Source: Polaribacter sp. Hel1_33_78 (lineage in GTDB: Bacteria; Bacteroidota; Bacteroidia; Flavobacteriales; Flavobacteriaceae). From it: a stretch of 64,000 bases of DNA. Shown in pieces: positions 63,239 to 64,000 of this stretch. The position numbers and the translations under genes are program-made. The stretch lies in assembly GCF_900106075.1 (NCBI RefSeq), contig NZ_LT629794.1:1654001-1718000 (forward strand), given 5' to 3'. The notes below the pieces were generated by a model. The model ran no database searches. It saw nothing but the letters and a program-made list of their open reading frames with translations, and was not told the origin of the DNA. How positions within the stretch are numbered: position 1 is the stretch's first letter; each line of letters opens with the position of its first letter.

Positions 63239-64000
63239 ATGAGTCAAGAAACAAAATATACAGAAGATAATATCAGGTCTTTAGATTGGAAAGAGCATAT
63301 TAGAATGCGTCCAGGAATGTACATTGGTAAATTAGGAGACGGTTCTTCTCCAGATGATGGAATTTACATACTCGTAAAAGAAGTTTTAGATAATTCTATT
63401 GATGAATATGTAATGGGAGCTGGGAAAACTATCGAAATTTCTATTCACGGAACAAAAGTAACGGTTAGAGATTATGGTCGTGGAATTCCTTTAGGAAAAG
63501 TAGTAGACGTAGTCTCTAAAATGAATACTGGAGGGAAATACGATTCAAAAGCATTTAAAAAATCTGTAGGTCTAAATGGGGTTGGTACGAAAGCGGTAAA
63601 TGCACTTTCCTCTTTTTTCAGAGTTGAATCTTCACGTGATGGAAAATCAGCTTCAGCAGAATTCAGTCAAGGAAATTTAAATAACCAAGATTTTTTAGAA
63701 GAAACTTCTCGAAGAAAAGGAACAAAAGTTTCATTTGTGCCAGATGAAGAAATTTTTAAGAAATATAAGTTCAGAAATGAGTATGTAGCAAAAATGCTTA
63801 AGAATTATGTGTATTTAAATCCTGGTTTGACGATTATTTTTAATGGAGAAAAATTCTTTTCAGAAAATGGATTAAAAGATTTATTAGAAGATAACAACAA
63901 TAAAGATGATATGTTGTATCCTATAATTCATTTAAAAGGTCAAGATATTGAAATTGCTATAACGCACAGTAAGACTCAATATTCAGAGGAATATCATTCG
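63239..64000 (+). CDS. parE: DNA topoisomerase IV subunit B, 3'-truncated by the window
   Basis: The first 254 codons of ParE, the ATPase subunit of topoisomerase IV that unlinks replicated chromosomes. The ATG at 63239 ([20 protein letters not shown]) is followed by RMRPGMYIG, the GHKL ATP site ([19 protein letters not shown]), and '[18 protein letters not shown]' for the ATP lid. ParE is preferred over GyrB because of the '[21 protein letters not shown]' start, typical for Bacteroidota ParE. The remainder lies past the window end. Confidence 0.9.
   Translation, partial: MSQETKYTEDNIRSLDWKEHIRMRPGMYIGKLGDGSSPDDGIYILVKEVLDNSIDEYVMGAGKTIEISIHGTKVTVRDYGRGIPLGKVVDVVSKMNTGGKYDSKAFKKSVGLNGVGTKAVNALSSFFRVESSRDGKSASAEFSQGNLNNQDFLEETSRRKGTKVSFVPDEEIFKKYKFRNEYVAKMLKNYVYLNPGLTIIFNGEKFFSENGLKDLLEDNNNKDDMLYPIIHLKGQDIEIAITHSKTQYSEEYHS

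Noticed and set aside
1..64000. CRISPR arrays, insertion sequences, prophage, rRNA and tRNA genes
   Set aside because: No direct-repeat array, transposase, integrase, phage structural gene, cloverleaf sequence or rRNA segment was recognised anywhere in the window.

Overview
The window looks like chromosome from a marine-type member of the Flavobacteriaceae (Bacteroidota), close to Polaribacter or Tenacibaculum. The reasons are a very AT-rich sequence with short AT-rich spacers, Bacteroidota-style -7 elements (TAnnTTTG) upstream of several genes, a fused CcoN-CcoO cytochrome oxidase subunit, TonB-dependent receptors with an N-terminal carboxypeptidase-like domain, a FecI/FecR-type ECF sigma pair, and a menaquinone gene set. 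No phage, insertion sequence, CRISPR array, rRNA or tRNA was seen. The content is core metabolism with a few regulatory and envelope islands.

Layout. 1-5474 (+): a 5'-truncated PH-domain membrane protein, then menA, an SRPBCC protein, menC, a CPBP membrane protease and menE, i.e. late menaquinone synthesis. 5485-17865: a low-oxygen respiration module. It holds a peptidoglycan-binding-domain protein, an Fnr-type regulator, the copper ATPase ccoI, deoD, hemN, ccoS, the ccoNO fusion, ccoQ, ccoP, ccoG, ccoH and a SafE/TauE-like membrane protein. Two near-identical FNR-like palindromes lie about 50 bp upstream of ccoI and ccoS. Four genes here are broken as sequenced: fnr by an in-frame stop plus a frameshift in an A tract, hemN in an A tract, ccoNO in a G tract, and the peptidoglycan-binding gene by a +1 shift. 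17866-21602: a PAS-GAF histidine kinase, a LytTR response regulator and a very small glycosyltransferase-like protein.

21862-37946: mostly minus strand. It holds small envelope or hypothetical proteins, a YchJ-like protein, mnmE, a DUF4870 protein, a DUF4268 protein, miaE, a SulP anion transporter with an extra C-terminal domain abutting a tandem universal stress protein, a divergent Na+/H+ antiporter, dnaX, msrA, a YkgJ cysteine-cluster protein, an OmpH/Skp chaperone, miaA and a voltage-gated-type K+ channel. 38268-43687: a DEDDh exonuclease with a GIY-YIG-like tail, a YggS-type PLP protein, serA-like and serC genes, a LuxC-domain acyl-CoA reductase, and a divergent 4Fe-4S ferredoxin. 43870-51398: two paralogous TonB-dependent receptors; the upstream one carries an STN signalling domain and sits directly behind a FecR anti-sigma factor and an ECF sigma factor, forming a cell-surface-signalling nutrient uptake unit. 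51525-64000: ychF, gcvT, a secreted aminopeptidase P, an NAD(P)-binding protein, a VF530 protein, topB, tex, a GNAT acetyltransferase, lysA and the start of parE (cut by the window end).

How the genes work together. Menaquinone made by the men genes feeds the respiratory chain that ends in the cbb3 oxidase. HemN supplies haem when oxygen is low, CcoI, CcoG, CcoH and CcoS assemble the oxidase, and the Fnr-type regulator adjacent to ccoI is the obvious candidate controller. Three of the four interrupted genes belong to this single functional system, while 9-10 nt homopolymers in dnaX and ompH are in frame. The cluster could therefore be regulon decay, slippage-based variation, or local sequencing error, and raw reads would be needed to decide.
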